A stretch of 64,000 nucleotides of DNA from Bryobacteraceae bacterium (lineage in GTDB: Bacteria; Acidobacteriota; Terriglobia; Bryobacterales; Bryobacteraceae), in NCBI GenBank assembly GCA_025055455.1, contig JANWXD010000006.1, positions 62,001 through 126,000 on the forward strand, written 5' to 3'. A program made the translations under genes and the position numbers. The notes beneath the pieces are model-generated. The model saw only the letters and a list, made by a program, of their open reading frames with translations, was not told where the DNA came from and made no database searches. Positions 21,161 to 30,659 of the stretch are shown piece after piece (position 1 is the first letter of the stretch; each line of letters begins with the position of its first letter).

Positions 21161-22198
21161 TTGCCCGCAGTCTGGCGTGTGCGAGCGGCGATGGTCGCAG
21201 CGGTGGCGGCCTTCGAGGGACGCCCCGACACGGTGATTCTCAAGAACGCGGACCGCATCAGCGGCGAGGTGCTGAAACTGGAAAACAACAAGTTGGTCAT
21301 CAAGACCGAGTACGCCGGAACGATCCAGGTGGACTGGTCCGCCGTCGAGCGGCTGCAAAGCGGCAAGCGCTTCCGCGTCGAGGTCGAAAATCAGCGTCAG
21401 CTGACGGGACTCGTCGCCGTCTCTCCGCGAGGAGTGAATGTGATTTCCGGCGACGATGTGGTCTCGGTCGACCCGCTGCGCGTGGTGGCCATGGCTCCGG
21501 CGCCGGAAAGCCGCCCCGAGCCGGGCTTCTGGCGCGCGCTGGAGGGCAGCGTGGATGTGGGCTACAGCCTCGCCCGGGGCAACTCCCGCCTGAACCAGTC
21601 CTCCCTCGGCGTGCGCGCACAGTATCGCGCGCCGGCCTGGCGAGCCCAGGCCGACGCGAGTTCGCTGTTCAGCCGCCAACCCGGTTCCCCTTCCACGAGC
21701 CGCCACGCCGGCTCGTTGCGCTTGGACCGTTTCCTCGGCACCGAGACATTCGTGTTTGCCCTGTCCTCCCTCGAACGGGACGAACGCCAACTCCTGGACC
21801 TGCGGACCAACCTGGGCGGCGGATTCGGTTGGAAAGTGGTCCGTTCGCCGCGGACCGAACTTTCCCTGCTGGGCGGCGCGACCTTCGTCAACGAGGATTT
21901 CCGCCGCCGCGCTCCCGAGGAGCTCGCGCGGGGCGGCTCGAGCGGCGAGAGCCTGGTGGGCTACAGCTTGGAGCGTGCGGTCGTCGGGCGCGCAGTCCTC
22001 ACCAGCAAGGCCTCCGCCTTCCGCAACTTTTTCGGACCAGCCCGCTATCGCATTACTTTCGACAGCGGCCTCCGCGTTCCCGTAGCCGGGCCGTTCAGCT
22101 GGAGCCTGCGGCTCTTCGATCGGTTCGACAGCCGGCCGCCGGAACGCGTGGTGCGCAACGACTACGGCGTCATCAGCAGCTTCGGCGTGGCGTTTTGA
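21161..22198 (+). CDS. DUF481 outer-membrane protein (YdiY-like)
   Basis: 345 aa. The start TTG 21161 has AGGAGG five bases upstream and gives a short hydrophobic leader. Residues about 20-120 hold a beta-rich region ('DTVILKNADRISGEVLKLEN', 'AGTIQVDWSAVERL') and the rest is a DUF481 barrel ('VDVGYSLARGNSRLNQSSLG' to the terminal 'SSFGVAF' with a final Phe). The family includes salt-induced outer-membrane proteins, with no known transport role. A frame open further upstream inside the phosphodiesterase gene was rejected as a shadow. Confidence 0.75.
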   Translation: MPAVWRVRAAMVAAVAAFEGRPDTVILKNADRISGEVLKLENNKLVIKTEYAGTIQVDWSAVERLQSGKRFRVEVENQRQLTGLVAVSPRGVNVISGDDVVSVDPLRVVAMAPAPESRPEPGFWRALEGSVDVGYSLARGNSRLNQSSLGVRAQYRAPAWRAQADASSLFSRQPGSPSTSRHAGSLRLDRFLGTETFVFALSSLERDERQLLDLRTNLGGGFGWKVVRSPRTELSLLGGATFVNEDFRRRAPEELARGGSSGESLVGYSLERAVVGRAVLTSKASAFRNFFGPARYRITFDSGLRVPVAGPFSWSLRLFDRFDSRPPERVVRNDYGVISSFGVAF

Positions 22199-22210
22199 GG
22201 CCGGCAAACA

Positions 22211-22232
22211 CGGCGGGACCCACGACCCGCCG
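22211..22232. terminator. Possible stem-loop between convergent genes
   Basis: CGGCGGG (22211-22217) and CCCGCCG (22226-22232) form a 7-bp stem with an 8-base loop in the 121-bp gap between two convergent genes. There is no T-run on either side, so it may only assist termination. Confidence 0.3.
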
Positions 22233-22319
22233 CCCGGCAAACTTCCTCCAGCACAAAAGCCTCCGTGGGCCGACCCAGCACGGACTTCGCCCGCGGGGCT
22301 CCGTGGCGCCCGAGCCGCT

Positions 22320-24158
22320 TCAGTTCACGGGAACGCGGGCCGCTGGACTCGACACCTCTGCCGCCGTGACGACGAGCTCCAGATTCCCGCGGGGCGCCGA
22401 CGCCGGAACACGAATGTTGACCTGAAACACTCCCACCAGCCCAGGCGCCAGCCCGGCGAACAGAACTTCGCAGTCCACGCCTCCCAGCGTCACTCGCACT
22501 GGCGCCAAAGCGCGCCTCGGCGGCCCGGACGGAGCGGCGGCCCCACTCGGCGGAGGCTGCACCACCTCGCCCAGGCCCGTCGCGTAGAAATACGCGAGCT
22601 CCCCGGCACGAAGCGGCCTCTCCGGCGTCACCAGCGTATGGTCGGCGTGGTGGACGACGATGGCTCGGGTGCCGTCCGTCGTAAAGATCCCAGGCTGCGC
22701 CGCGAGCAGCGGCGCCTCTACTGCCTCGCTCGCCACCGCATTCCTCCGGACAGTCAGCGAAACCACCGCCAGGCCATGGACCTCGTAAGGAACCTGGAAG
22801 TTGATCTGCTCGATGTTTCCGAGCCGCGCCACGGCGAGCACGGGCGCCCGCATGCCGTTGACGAGCACCTCGACACCGTCGAGCATCCGCGGCAAGGGCA
22901 TTCTGGAAGCCGCGCGAACTCCATCCGACGCCGTCACACGCTGCCCGAAGATCGTGGCGAGCGAGCCGGCGACAAGACCAGGTTGGAAGCTCGCCGCGTT
23001 CACCACCGCGCTCGGAACCAATGCTGGCGGCGCGCCGGTATCCGGACGGCCTTGCAGCGCGAAAATCTCCCCCGAGAGGTAATCGGCCAGGTACAGCTCC
23101 CCGTCCTCGTCTTCGCCGAAGGTCGAAATCGGCCTCCCCGCCGCCAGCAGCAAGCGATTCACCCAGCGGTCATTCTCCCGGCGAAGCCCCCAGATCCGGC
23201 CGCTGCCGTAGTCCCCATAGATGTACATCCCGCGCAATTCCGGATAGCGCGCTCCGCGATAGACGAAGCCACCAGTGACGGAGATCCCCTCGCTCCGCCC
23301 ATACTCGTGCACCGGCAGCACGAAATCCGGTCCCGGACGGCAGCCGGTCTGGAAGCACTGCGAGCCTTCCATGAGATTCCAGCCGTAGTTTTCCCCGCCC
23401 CGGCTCCACGCGGGTTGAAAGTTGATCTCCTCCACTCGGTTCTGTCCCACATCGGCAATCCAGAGGTCGCCCGTTTCCCGGTCGAAACTAAAGCGCCAGG
23501 GATTGCGGAGCCCCAGCGCCCAGATCTCCGGCAGCGCCGCCGCGCCGGACGCAAACGGGTTCGTGGCGGGAATCATGTAGCGCGCCGGGTCGCTCTCGGT
23601 GTCCACTCGGAGCATCTTGCCCAGCCATGTCCGAGGATTCTGCGCGTTGTTTTGCGGATCTCCGGCGCTGCCGCCATCGCCGAATCCGATGTACAGCCAT
23701 CCGTCCGGTCCGAACGCAAGCTGGCCGCCGTTGTGGTTCGGAAATGGCTGCCGTTGGGTCAAGACGATGGTTTCGCTCGACGGATCCGCCGCGTCGGCGT
23801 TCGGGGAACGAACGCGGTAGCGCGCAATCACGCTGTCCCCGCGGACGTCGGTGTAGTGGACGTAGAAGTGTCCTTTGGCGGCGAAATCCGGCGGGAAGGC
23901 CAGGCCGAGGAGCCCGCGCTCGCCACCCGCGCGCGTCTTGTCTCGGATGTCCAAGAACGGCTCGGCGAGCAGAACCCCGTCCCGCATGACCCGAATGATG
24001 CCGTCCTGTTGCACGAAGAACAGGCGCCCGCTGCCGTCGTGCGCGGCTTGGATATCCGTCGGGTTTCGCAAGCCGGAGGCGATGCGTGTCAGCCGCAGCG
24101 GCGCCTCCTGGGCGTAAAGCATGCTGCCCGTTACCGCGACCAGAAGCCACCGGCTCAC
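22320..24158 (-). CDS. Secreted sorbosone/glucose dehydrogenase-like propeller with Solibacter-type C-terminal domain
   Basis: 612 aa. A signal peptide (about 1-16) precedes a six-bladed PQQ-type propeller ('IASGLRNPTDIQAAHDGSGR', 'GGERGLLGLAFPPDF', 'PNHNGGQLAFGPDGWLYIG', 'WALGLRNPWRFSFD', 'DVGQNRVEEIN'), as in soluble glucose dehydrogenase and its YliI-like relatives. From about residue 385 the Solibacter-type (TIGR03437-like) domain follows: 'SAVVNAASFQPGLVAGSLAT', 'IEQINFQVPYEV', 'FYATGLGEVVQPPP', 'GLVGVFQVNIRVP'. It may oxidise sugars in the periplasm or at the cell surface; the true substrate is unknown and PQQ synthesis genes are not in the window. Confidence 0.85.
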   Translation of the reverse strand: MSRWLLVAVTGSMLYAQEAPLRLTRIASGLRNPTDIQAAHDGSGRLFFVQQDGIIRVMRDGVLLAEPFLDIRDKTRAGGERGLLGLAFPPDFAAKGHFYVHYTDVRGDSVIARYRVRSPNADAADPSSETIVLTQRQPFPNHNGGQLAFGPDGWLYIGFGDGGSAGDPQNNAQNPRTWLGKMLRVDTESDPARYMIPATNPFASGAAALPEIWALGLRNPWRFSFDRETGDLWIADVGQNRVEEINFQPAWSRGGENYGWNLMEGSQCFQTGCRPGPDFVLPVHEYGRSEGISVTGGFVYRGARYPELRGMYIYGDYGSGRIWGLRRENDRWVNRLLLAAGRPISTFGEDEDGELYLADYLSGEIFALQGRPDTGAPPALVPSAVVNAASFQPGLVAGSLATIFGQRVTASDGVRAASRMPLPRMLDGVEVLVNGMRAPVLAVARLGNIEQINFQVPYEVHGLAVVSLTVRRNAVASEAVEAPLLAAQPGIFTTDGTRAIVVHHADHTLVTPERPLRAGELAYFYATGLGEVVQPPPSGAAAPSGPPRRALAPVRVTLGGVDCEVLFAGLAPGLVGVFQVNIRVPASAPRGNLELVVTAAEVSSPAARVPVN

Positions 24159-24238
24159 CGTGTCTTTGCTCAGCCTAGCAAAACCCGAGCCGGGGATACG
24201 GCACGCGCAGCCTCAGTCAGCAGGCGAGCAGCGGCGCT

Positions 24239-24877
24239 TCAACGCAGCGTGACCGTCAAACCGAAAGCGGGTACGACGTCGTGCAGCCAACCGCGAATCT
24301 CTGCGCCCGGCGCCGGAGTGAGCAGTTTGTCCGGGGCGGGGCTGACGTAGTCACGGGCCTCCAGGCGGAAGCTCAGCCACCGCGAGACGCGGATCTTCAC
24401 GCCGCCGCCGACGCTGAGAACCGGCAGCGTCTGGTGCGTCCGGGTCAGGAGGACGAACTGGCTGAGGGGCTGCACGGCGCGCTCCAGTCCGGTCCCGCGA
24501 AAGGCTCTGGCTCCGCCCCCAACGGCGAAAAAGGGGCGCACCCAAGCGCCGCGATCGGCCGCGTGCACCACCACGTCATAGTGAACCAGGTGGGCGTGTC
24601 CCCGCATGGTGGCCTTTTGACCGCCGCGTTCCACTCGGAGATCACCGCGCCGGAATGCATACCGGATCTCGCCGCCCACCAGCCGGTGCGGATTGTGTCC
24701 GGCCAGCACTCCCCAAGCGTAGCCTGACGCAAACCCGGTGGTGGCCGTTCCCACCGGTGCATAGGCCGCCAGACCTCGGCTAAAGCCGTAGCTTCCTACA
24801 CCGCCCAATTCCCATTCCTGCGCCGTCGCCGGAATGAAAACGGCCGCCGTCAGGCTGGCCAAGACCAAGCTGCGCAT
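24239..24877 (-). CDS. Outer-membrane beta-barrel protein, small porin-like
   Basis: 212 aa. A signal peptide ('SLVLASLTAAVFIPATAQ') precedes alternating amphipathic strands ('WELGGVGSYGFSRG', 'GGEIRYAFRRGDLRV', 'VLSVGGGVKIRVSRWLSFRL') and a C-terminal strand ending in a basic residue ('FGLTVTLR'). The pattern is that of 8-stranded OmpA/OmpX-like barrels. No function can be assigned. It lies on the minus strand between two Solibacter-type propeller genes, 46 bp after the larger one. Confidence 0.6.
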   Translation of the reverse strand: MRSLVLASLTAAVFIPATAQEWELGGVGSYGFSRGLAAYAPVGTATTGFASGYAWGVLAGHNPHRLVGGEIRYAFRRGDLRVERGGQKATMRGHAHLVHYDVVVHAADRGAWVRPFFAVGGGARAFRGTGLERAVQPLSQFVLLTRTHQTLPVLSVGGGVKIRVSRWLSFRLEARDYVSPAPDKLLTPAPGAEIRGWLHDVVPAFGLTVTLR

Positions 24878-24923
24878 TCTATCCCTCCACGTGGTTTCGA
24901 ACCCGCGACGCGCGCGGGCTCTG

Positions 24924-27900
24924 TCATGGCTTCACCACCCGCACGTTCACTGTGGTCGACGCTCCCGCCTGCTCGATTCGGAGCGGCACACTCATGCCTT
25001 CCGGAATCTGGTCCGTCACGGAGACGTTGATCTGATACAACCCAACCTGCCCGGGCGCCAGGCCCGCGAAGTGGACCGGAAGGGGTGCCCCGCCGAGCGT
25101 CACCGACGGCGGCAGCACGACGGAGGAAAGCGGCTGGATGGGTGCGGCCTCTCCGGCGCTGACCGGCGGCGTTACCGCGCCCAGGCCCGTCGCGTAGATC
25201 GTGAGCACATCTTTCGGGTGCACCGGATTGGTTAACGTGACCAGTTGATTATTTCTCGCGCGCACGATCGCCGGTGTCGAGTCCTCCCCGAGGCGAAAGA
25301 TCGCTGGCGCCGCCGGCAAGATCTGGAAGTCCAATGGCGCGCTGTTCCCCCCCGGAGCGCGCACCACCAGTCGCGCCGGCCCGGTGAGGTTGTCCGGCAA
25401 CTGGGCCTGGATGAGATCTTCGGAGACCAGCAGCAGGGGCAGCGCTCGGTCATTCACCGCGACGCACACGCCCCCGAGGACCGTTGGCAGCGGTGTTTGC
25501 CGGCTAGCGGCCGTCGTCGAAGCCAAAGCGCGCCCTTGAATCGAAATCAGGCCTCCGGGCGCCACCCCGGGCGAGTGATCAGCGGCGTTGACGACCGCGC
25601 TGACGACGGGCGCAGCGGACGGGGCGTCAAAATCCCAGGGCACCACCAGCAGCCCGGAACGGCTCAAGGAGACCAGATAACGGCGGTTGGACAGCGCGGC
25701 CAGCGTTCGTGTGAAGGGCAAGATCGTCTGGCCGGTTTGTCCCACCGGAGGCGAGGCCATAGCCGAGGCAACCAGGGGCGCTTCGGCCAAGCTCACCGCG
25801 CCCCGCAGCTCGAAGGTACGCGGATGCAGGCGCTGGATCAGGCCGGGCTGATCGGCGCCCGCCGAGATCGTTCGCACCAGCCAGCCGTCGGCGATCGCAA
25901 AGCCCGAGGAGGAGCCGCCTGTGGAGTCCAGAGTCGCCTCCGGTACTAGCGAGCCGTTCAGCATGCGATTTTCCACAAGGAAGGCCGGCTCCCCCACGGC
26001 GGCCACCGCGCCGGAAAGGCTTTCGAAATCTTTGCGGGCCACCACGAAGGTGTCCGCGTGGGCGTCGTAAAGCAGCACGCGCCCGTCGCGCATCGCCGCA
26101 AAGACGAATCCGCGATCCACCGAGGGCAGCAAGATGGTCTCATCGTCGATGTCGTTTTGGTAGATTCCCAGGCTGGGCGGGGTCGAAGCGTGGCGAAGGT
26201 CGAAGTGGATGCGGTCGATGGCGTGCCGCAGATCCATGGATCGCACCGCCGCCCAGATGGCCCACCGGCTCACCGCTACCGAACGGGGATAGTGCCCCGA
26301 CGGGAACTCGACGGGCTCGCGCGCCTCGAGCCGGTCCAAATCGAACACGCTCACGAGCTGGGAATTGTCGTTGCCAACCAACAGCAGGCGATGGTCCAAG
26401 CTGAAGGCCATTTGCACTGGGGTGTTTCCGGTGCGCAGGCGCGCGATCGGCTCGAGCGTCGAGCCGTCGAAGACCAGCACTTGATTCTGGTCCTGTCGCA
26501 GCACGTAAAAGCGATCGCGCACCGGATCCGCCAGAATGTCCACCAGCTTGCCCGGCACGCTGACGATCTCGCCGCGCTGGTCCGCGTCGCGGACGTTGAC
26601 CAACAGACGAACCTTCGGGGGAATGTTGACCGCCTGTTCGGACAGGATTTCGATGTCGGCCGTGATCGTCCCGCGCCGATTCTGGTATGCCATCGGGTCC
26701 AAGTGGATGCGCACCCGCGCCGGCGTCAGGCCCATGCTCGGCTCCAGGCGGACTCCCGGCGCGGTGGTCCGCAAGCGGAACGGCGTGGCACCTCCGCCAG
26801 GATTGACGAGTTCGAGCTCTTCCACCATCGGGCGCCAGTCGCAACCCCGCACGCGAAACAGCACGTCCTCGCGGTTGGCCACGACGCGGTGGGCCTGTGA
26901 CAGGGATCCCAGCGGCAGGATCGTCACGCCACTGTCCGAAGCGGCATAAAGCGTGGATCCGTCCGAGCTGAACACCACACGACCGGAAAGGCCTTCACGC
27001 AACTGAAGCCGTTCCCGAACCGTTAAATTGTCGGCCTCGAAGACCGTCAGCACCGGCGGTTCGTCGGCCGCGGCGGGTAGGTGGGCGTAAATCAGACCGC
27101 GGCGCTCCTCCCAGCCGTGGCCGCCGCGGTGCAGATCCCCCAACGGATACGGGAATTGCGCCCGGACGACGCCCCGGCTGTTGAAAATCCCCCAACCGAT
27201 CAGCGCCAGCGAGCCGTCGCGGTTGACGCTGACCACACGGGGCCCGAGCGGCGGATGCGCGGTCACGCCCAGAAACAACAGCTGCTGCGTGCTCACCTCG
27301 TACCGGAGCAGATAATCGCGCACCGAGGAACTGGAACCTGCACCACTGCCGCTGTCCCCACTCGAGTCGGCTTTCGCCAGCATCCAGATGAAACGCCCGT
27401 CGCCAGACACCCCGGCCGCCGCCTGGACGATCTGAGCCGGGAAGGTTGGGATCGGAACCGGCAACGTGCGCCCGTCGAGCGGCCGCTCGATGTCCCAGCT
27501 TTGCGGATAGATCTTCGTGATGGTGCCTTCGAAGGGCTCGAGCAGGTAAAAGGCCCGCGTGGTGGCCACGAGGGCTTGGGGGCTTGCCCCGAAAGCCACG
27601 GCCAAGGGCACCTCGGCGGGAGGGAAAGCCAGCACCCGCCTGCCCGGGCCCTCCAGATCCACCACCGTCACGGCCGGATAGGAACTAGCCGGCGGCGCCC
27701 ATTTCGAAAAATGGGCTACCACGAGAAAGCGGGCATCCGGCGACAGCGCCAGCGCCGCCGGCTGGGGCGACAGAGCGATCGTCCCGCGACGGGTGTAATC
27801 CCGCGTGGAGATGACTTCGATGCGATTGGCGGTGAAGTTAGCCGCGTAGAGCAGCCCCCGCCGCTCATCGAGCGCCACGTCGGAGACATGCCCCCCGACG

Positions 27901-27998
27901 GTAACCACCGTTCCGAACGGCGCCGCGATTGCCAGATGCACCCACAGCAGCCCCCACGTGCCCGAACCCAGGATCCGCCCGACCGGGATCCGCATCAT
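24924..27998 (-). CDS. Large secreted beta-propeller protein with Solibacter-type C-terminal domain
   Basis: 1024 aa. After a signal peptide (about 1-26) come YncE-like propeller repeats ('DVALDERRGLLYAANFTANR', 'LALSPDARFLVVAHFSK', 'VQMAFSLDHRLLLVGNDNSQ'), a beta-sandwich region near residues 380-470, more propeller, and from about 780 the Solibacter-type domain ('SAVVNAADHSPGVAPGGLIS', 'IQAQLPDNLTGPARLVV', 'GLYQINVSVTDQIP'). No catalytic residues stand out; it is probably an extracellular binding or structural protein. Confidence 0.75.
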   Translation of the reverse strand: MMRIPVGRILGSGTWGLLWVHLAIAAPFGTVVTVGGHVSDVALDERRGLLYAANFTANRIEVISTRDYTRRGTIALSPQPAALALSPDARFLVVAHFSKWAPPASSYPAVTVVDLEGPGRRVLAFPPAEVPLAVAFGASPQALVATTRAFYLLEPFEGTITKIYPQSWDIERPLDGRTLPVPIPTFPAQIVQAAAGVSGDGRFIWMLAKADSSGDSGSGAGSSSSVRDYLLRYEVSTQQLLFLGVTAHPPLGPRVVSVNRDGSLALIGWGIFNSRGVVRAQFPYPLGDLHRGGHGWEERRGLIYAHLPAAADEPPVLTVFEADNLTVRERLQLREGLSGRVVFSSDGSTLYAASDSGVTILPLGSLSQAHRVVANREDVLFRVRGCDWRPMVEELELVNPGGGATPFRLRTTAPGVRLEPSMGLTPARVRIHLDPMAYQNRRGTITADIEILSEQAVNIPPKVRLLVNVRDADQRGEIVSVPGKLVDILADPVRDRFYVLRQDQNQVLVFDGSTLEPIARLRTGNTPVQMAFSLDHRLLLVGNDNSQLVSVFDLDRLEAREPVEFPSGHYPRSVAVSRWAIWAAVRSMDLRHAIDRIHFDLRHASTPPSLGIYQNDIDDETILLPSVDRGFVFAAMRDGRVLLYDAHADTFVVARKDFESLSGAVAAVGEPAFLVENRMLNGSLVPEATLDSTGGSSSGFAIADGWLVRTISAGADQPGLIQRLHPRTFELRGAVSLAEAPLVASAMASPPVGQTGQTILPFTRTLAALSNRRYLVSLSRSGLLVVPWDFDAPSAAPVVSAVVNAADHSPGVAPGGLISIQGRALASTTAASRQTPLPTVLGGVCVAVNDRALPLLLVSEDLIQAQLPDNLTGPARLVVRAPGGNSAPLDFQILPAAPAIFRLGEDSTPAIVRARNNQLVTLTNPVHPKDVLTIYATGLGAVTPPVSAGEAAPIQPLSSVVLPPSVTLGGAPLPVHFAGLAPGQVGLYQINVSVTDQIPEGMSVPLRIEQAGASTTVNVRVVKP

Positions 27999-28124
27999 CG
28001 AACTCGCCTTTCCTCCGCTAGGGGGCAGGGTGCCCGCCTGCCCCCCCAGCTCCTATCGGATGGCTTCGCCGAGGGGATTAGTGTGTGCGAAGGTGGCAGC
28101 GCGCGGTCATGGTACAACTCGGAT

Positions 28125-29198
28125 ATGCCCTCCTTTGAGGTGGCCACACCGCAGCAGCGCTATCCCGCGGTCGTCGAGCGCGGCATCCTGCGCCAAACCT
28201 CCCGGTTCCTGCCCGAGCGGTCGGGCAAACTTTTTGTGGTCACGACCGCCGATGTCTGGCAGTGGCACGCGGGCCGCCTCCAAGAAGGCTTGGCCGGCCG
28301 GCCCTATGAAGTCCTCTTCTTCCCCGGAGGTGAGCACCGCAAGCGGCTGTCCGAAGTCGAAACCCTGGCCGAGGAAATGGTCCGCCGCGGCGCGGACCGC
28401 TCCAGCATCCTGTTGGCCTTCGGCGGAGGGGTCGTCAACGACGTCGGCGGCTTCCTGGCAGCCGTGTTCATGCGCGGCATCCCGGTGCTGCAACTGCCGA
28501 CCACTCTGTTGGCGCAGGTCGACGCCGGCCTCGGGGGAAAAACCGGGGTCAACCTCGATTCCGGCAAAAATCTAATCGGCGCCTTCCATCAGCCTCTGGC
28601 CGTGCTCATCGATCCGGAGGTGCTGGCGACGTTGCCCGAGCGGGAGTATCGGGCTGGGCTCTACGAAGTCCTCAAGTACGGCGTCATCCGAAGCCCGGAG
28701 CTGTTTGTCCTCATGCGGGAGAGGGCGACAGAGGTCCTCGAGCGCACCGCCGACGTCGTCGATCGCCTCATCGCCGAGTCCGTGCGGATTAAAGCCGAGG
28801 TAGTCTCGGCCGACGAACGCGAAAGCGGCCTGCGGCGGATCTTGAATTTCGGACACACCTTCGGCCACGCGCTCGAGGCCGAGACCGGCTACTGTCGCCT
28901 GCTCCATGGGGAGGCCGTCGCGTGGGGCATGCGCGCGGCCGTACACCTGGCTCAGATGCTGGGCCGCCTCGACCGAGCTGAGGCAACCGCCATTCTGGAA
29001 ACCATCGGCCTTTATGGGCCGATTCCTCCGCTCGACGGGATCGCGCCCGAGCGCCTGCTGGCGCGGATGGCGGCCGACAAGAAGACCCGCCACGGCCAGA
29101 TCCATTTCATCCTTCCCGACCGGATCGGGCAGGTCAGTGTCGTCACCGGCGTGGACGAAAAGGCGATCCTTGCGGCCATCGAGGCGGCGTTGTCATGA
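28125..29198 (+). CDS. aroB: 3-dehydroquinate synthase
   Basis: 357 aa. Second step of the shikimate pathway, NAD- and Zn-dependent. 'LLAFGGGVVNDVGGFLAAVF' (nucleotide site), 'PTTLLAQVDAGLGGKTGVN' and the metal-binding 'RRILNFGHTFGHALEAETG' and 'LLHGEAVAWGM' are all present. ATG 28125 was chosen because it gives the family length and N-terminus; the frame is open for more than 1 kb upstream across the neighbouring antisense gene, which is a GC-rich shadow. Its end overlaps the ubiE start by 4 bp (ATGA), so the two are translationally coupled. Confidence 0.94.
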   Translation: MPSFEVATPQQRYPAVVERGILRQTSRFLPERSGKLFVVTTADVWQWHAGRLQEGLAGRPYEVLFFPGGEHRKRLSEVETLAEEMVRRGADRSSILLAFGGGVVNDVGGFLAAVFMRGIPVLQLPTTLLAQVDAGLGGKTGVNLDSGKNLIGAFHQPLAVLIDPEVLATLPEREYRAGLYEVLKYGVIRSPELFVLMRERATEVLERTADVVDRLIAESVRIKAEVVSADERESGLRRILNFGHTFGHALEAETGYCRLLHGEAVAWGMRAAVHLAQMLGRLDRAEATAILETIGLYGPIPPLDGIAPERLLARMAADKKTRHGQIHFILPDRIGQVSVVTGVDEKAILAAIEAALS

Positions 29199-29953
29199 CC
29201 GCGGAAACTCGCCAGCCGGCGCGGGGAACCCGAATCCCTGACGCGGCCGACGAGCAGGAGACGGCCCGCCGGGTCCGGTTGCTGTTCGAGCGCGTCGTGC
29301 CACGCTACGACCTGCTCAACCACCTGCTGTCGTTCCAATTGGATCGCTGGTGGCGCAAACGTACGGCCCAACGGTTGCGCGAGACGCTCCGGCGCCCCGG
29401 GGCGCTGGCGCTCGATCTTTGCTGCGGCACCGGCGACCTGCTGCGGGCACTGCTCGCCGAAGGAGCTTCCGCCGTCGTTGGGGCGGACTTCTGCCACCCC
29501 ATGCTGGTCGCAGCCCGGCGCAAGACGGCGCGGCACCCCTCGGTCCGCCTGGTGGAGGCCGACGCCCTCCAACTGCCGTTCCCCGCGGGCCTCTTCGACG
29601 CCGTTACCTCTGCCTTCGGCTTCCGCAATCTCGCCAATTACCGCTGCGGCCTGGCGGAGATGTTCCGCGTCCTGCGACCGGGAGGCGTGGCCGCCATCCT
29701 GGAACTTTCCCAACCTCGCCACTCCCTGCTGGCGAGACTCTATGGCTTCTACTCACGGCGCATCCTGCCCCGAGTCGGGGGGTTGGTCTCCGGATGTGCT
29801 GAAGCCTACGCGTATCTGCCCCAGTCGGTGCGCAACTTCTTGACTGCGGAACAATTGGCCTCGGAGATGGCCCAGGCCGGATTTCGCCCGGTCGACTTCG
29901 AACGGCTCACGGGCGGCATTGTCGCTTTGCATCTGGGCTGGAAGCCAGCTTGA
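29195..29953 (+). CDS. ubiE: Demethylmenaquinone methyltransferase
   Basis: 252 aa. The SAM site 'ALDLCCGTGDLLRALLAEGA' and the UbiE/MenG signatures 'YDLLNHLLSFQLDRWWRK' and 'SAFGFRNLANYRCGLAEM' are present, with 'YLPQSVRNFLTAEQLASEM' near the end. It methylates demethylmenaquinone in the last step of menaquinone synthesis (the menG name is equally suitable). Its ATG overlaps the aroB stop, linking it to chorismate supply. It converges on the DUF2103 gene with a 43-bp gap. Confidence 0.9.
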   Translation: MTAETRQPARGTRIPDAADEQETARRVRLLFERVVPRYDLLNHLLSFQLDRWWRKRTAQRLRETLRRPGALALDLCCGTGDLLRALLAEGASAVVGADFCHPMLVAARRKTARHPSVRLVEADALQLPFPAGLFDAVTSAFGFRNLANYRCGLAEMFRVLRPGGVAAILELSQPRHSLLARLYGFYSRRILPRVGGLVSGCAEAYAYLPQSVRNFLTAEQLASEMAQAGFRPVDFERLTGGIVALHLGWKPA

Positions 29954-29996
29954 GCGGCTCGCCGGGCCGAGTTACTGCGGCCAGGCGAAGCGGCGC

Positions 29997-30296
29997 TCAG
30001 TCGGCGTTCAGCGCCCGTTCGAGCGCGGAGGCCAAATCCTCCTTGCCGAGCGTCGTGCTGATGAACAATTCTTGCCGCGCCCCTGCCGCGAGCGCGATCG
30101 CCTTCCAGCCGTTGGTCGTCGGCACCGTGACGCGGATTTTGATCTTTCCCTTCGCCTGCCGCACGGGCCGGATCACGCCCGGAATCACCGAACGGACTTC
30201 GGCATTGTCGGCGAGCAACCGCTCGAGCACCGGCCGCAATCCCTCGAGGATGCTGTGCTCGACCTTCAGCCGGCCTTGCGCCGTCCTCGACCGCAC
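29997..30296 (-). CDS. DUF2103-like predicted metal-binding protein
   Basis: 99 aa. 'VEHSILEGLRPVLERLLAD', 'VRSVIPGVIRPVRQAKGKIK' and 'VTVPTTNGWKAIALAAGARQ' resemble the DUF2103 family of small predicted metal-binding proteins. The GTG start at 30296 lies 4 bp after the stop of the ArsC/Spx-like gene, with AAAGGT seven bases upstream inside that gene's end, so the two share a transcript and are translationally coupled. The function of the family is not known. Confidence 0.55.
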   Translation of the reverse strand: MRSRTAQGRLKVEHSILEGLRPVLERLLADNAEVRSVIPGVIRPVRQAKGKIKIRVTVPTTNGWKAIALAAGARQELFISTTLGKEDLASALERALNAD

Positions 30297-30300
30297 GGGT

Positions 30301-30639
30301 TCAACCTTTCACCAGCCGCTCGTACTCCTCCTGGGCGAAACCGGTCAGGAGGCGCTTCCCCTTGACCAGAATCGGCCGCCGGATCAGGTTCGGATCCTTC
30401 GCCATCAAACGCAAAGCCTCGGCGCGGCTCGGTGGGTTCTGCTTCATCTTGCGCTCGCGGTATAGCGGGTGCTTGGGATTCAGAAACTGCGTGTAGTCGC
30501 GTTCGCCGATGAGCGCCTCGAGCTCCTCGACGCTCAATCCCCGGCTGAGGTCCACCTCCTCGAAGACGACCCCTTTATCGCGCAGGAAACTCCTGGCCTT
30601 TCGGCAGGTCGTTCAGGTCGGTTTCAGATACAGCCGCAT
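30301..30639 (-). CDS. ArsC/Spx-like thioredoxin-fold protein with in-frame TGA, probable selenoprotein
   Basis: 112 codons from ATG 30639, read through a TGA at codon 9 (30615-30613). The N-terminus is M-R-L-Y-L-K-P-T-(TGA)-T-T-C-R-K-A-R, which is the ArsC/Spx/YffB motif 'KPTCTTCRKAR' with TGA at the first, nucleophilic Cys. The rest ('SFLRDKGVVFEEVDLSRG', 'LIRRPILVKGKRLLTGF') is an intact ArsC fold of normal length. A hairpin with a GUU loop lies 22 bases after the TGA and a good promoter upstream. Selenocysteine insertion is the best reading; a sequencing error or a nonsense mutation of a TGC codon are the alternatives. A restart at GTG 30555 would delete the active site. Confidence 0.75.
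30580..30597 (-). promoter_or_regulatory. Candidate bacterial SECIS hairpin
   Basis: In the mRNA, 22 bases after the TGA, CAGGA (30595-30591) pairs with UCCUG (30587-30583) around the 3-base loop GUU (30590-30588); two more G-C pairs extend the stem past a single bulged C. A short stem with G at the first loop position, about 16-37 bases after UGA, is the geometry described for bacterial SECIS elements read by SelB. The hairpin lies inside the coding frame, as it does in bacteria. Confidence 0.6.
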
Positions 30640-30659
30640 CGTGGCTTGTCGAGAAGACG

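Noticed and set aside
27081-28124. Long in-frame extension upstream of aroB
   Set aside because: It overlaps the antisense propeller gene and lacks any family similarity; ATG 28125 gives the standard AroB N-terminus.
30555-30639. Treating the ArsC/Spx-like gene as starting at GTG 30555
   Set aside because: That start removes the whole CxxC active site, whereas the upstream frame is perfectly homologous except for the TGA.
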